From Pseudomonadota bacterium (lineage in GTDB: Bacteria > Pseudomonadota > Alphaproteobacteria > Sphingomonadales > Sphingomonadaceae): a DNA stretch of 13,757 nt. Below, piece by piece: positions 13,485 through 13,757 of the stretch. The stretch's first letter is position 1. Every line of letters begins with the position of its first letter. The DNA lies in NCBI GenBank assembly GCA_023386135.1, contig JAEWKG010000148.1, forward strand, positions 1 through 13,757, read 5' to 3'. Under the pieces are notes generated by a model. It was not told the origin of the DNA. It searched no databases and worked only from the letters and a program-made list of their open reading frames with translations. Both the position numbers and the translations under genes were made by a program.

Positions 13485-13757
13485 GGCGCCGATCGGTTCC
13501 CCTCGATCAGTACCCGCTTGAGATAGGCGTGGAGCAACGCCGCGCGCACCGCGTCCTCGGCGTGATCCGCGCCGACCGAGTGGCCGCCTTCGAGGTATTC
13601 GTGGAAGTACACCGGGTTGCCGAGATCGATCAGCTTCGCCGCCATCTTGCGCGCGTGACCGGGGTGGACGCGGGCGTCCTCGGTCGATGAGTAGAAAAAC
13701 ACCGGCGGGTATTTCACGCCCGCCTTGACCGCCTGATACGGCGAGTACTTCGAGATG
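13481..13757 (-). CDS. S9 family prolyl oligopeptidase-like peptidase (C-terminal end only, cut by window edge)
   Basis: The last 91 residues of an alpha/beta-hydrolase peptidase; the 5' part lies beyond the right edge. The visible sequence begins ISKYSPYQAVKAGVKYPPVFFYSSTEDARVHPGHARKMAAKL. This matches the prolyl oligopeptidase C-terminal segment YSPY-N-V-K-x-G-x-x-YP-x-x-L-x-x-T-x-x-x-D-x-R-V-x-P-x-H-x-x-K. It holds two members of the Ser-Asp-His triad: the aspartate of EDARV and the histidine of EGGHSVGAD. The serine and beta-propeller domain are out of view, so specificity and any signal peptide cannot be judged. The stop (TAG) overlaps the EamA stop on the other strand. The short GTG-started reading from 13717 is not the true start, because homology continues to the window edge. 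Confidence 0.85.
   Translation of the reverse strand, partial: ISKYSPYQAVKAGVKYPPVFFYSSTEDARVHPGHARKMAAKLIDLGNPVYFHEYLEGGHSVGADHAEDAVRAALLHAYLKRVLIEGNRSAP

Noticed and set aside
1..13757. tRNA, rRNA, CRISPR, insertion sequence, phage or toxin-antitoxin elements
   Set aside because: I looked on both strands and saw no repeat-spacer pattern, transposase or integrase motifs, terminal inverted repeats or tRNA-like sequence; nearly all bases are taken by recognisable chromosomal genes.

Overview
The window is high-G+C, tightly packed bacterial DNA that looks like an alphaproteobacterium, most likely a member of the Sphingomonadales (Sphingomonas/Erythrobacter/Novosphingobium type). This rests on the cheA-cheW-cheY-cheB order, a CheA of the alphaproteobacterial type ending in a receiver-like tail, a TonB receptor followed by a PepSY-type membrane gene, and protein sequences of sphingomonad character. 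It is inference from gene content; there is no rRNA or marker gene here to fix it.

Layout from left to right. (1) 1-3550, minus strand: a chemotaxis operon read right to left, cheA-cheW-cheY-cheB, with cheB cut by the left edge. cheA and cheW overlap by 4 nt (ATGA). (2) 3659-4198, plus strand: a lone two-cluster [2Fe-2S] subunit of the isoquinoline-oxidoreductase/xanthine-dehydrogenase family, without its usual molybdopterin partner. (3) 4195-6980, minus strand: an iron-uptake pair, a TonB-dependent siderophore receptor followed 8 nt later by a PepSY-type membrane protein. Two Fur-box-like palindromes precede the receptor. (4) 7095-7439 plus: a glutaredoxin-type ArsC. (5) 7441-8790 minus: an MFS (DHA1-like) exporter. 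(6) 8900-9526 plus: a PmtA-like SAM methyltransferase. (7) 9531-10373 minus: a polytopic membrane protein of the glycerophosphodiester-phosphodiesterase membrane-domain type. (8) 10438-11429 plus: lipB and a small, low-complexity lipoprotein overlapping it by one base. (9) 11433-12545 minus: an Old Yellow Enzyme (alkene reductase). (10) 12597-13484 plus: an EamA/DMT exporter. (11) 13481-13757 minus: the C-terminal end of an S9 prolyl oligopeptidase-like peptidase, cut by the right edge.

The genes alternate in orientation, with very short intergenic gaps (the longest is 114 nt, 6981-7094) and convergent stop codons that touch or overlap. No stretch over 300 nt lacks a gene. I see no tRNA, rRNA, CRISPR array, insertion sequence, prophage or other mobile element. 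The che genes form one signalling unit and the receptor/PepSY pair forms one iron-acquisition unit. The other genes look like independent housekeeping or stress genes (lipoylation, lipid methylation, export, electrophile reduction).

The window reads as an ordinary chromosomal region and I do not see a clear undescribed system. The most unusual points are the degenerate receiver tail and double CheW-like region of CheA, the orphan [2Fe-2S] subunit, the tandem Fur-like sites with one touching the ribosome-binding site, a pair of mutually exclusive hairpins between cheA and the [2Fe-2S] gene, and the heptad-repeat lipoprotein joined to lipB.
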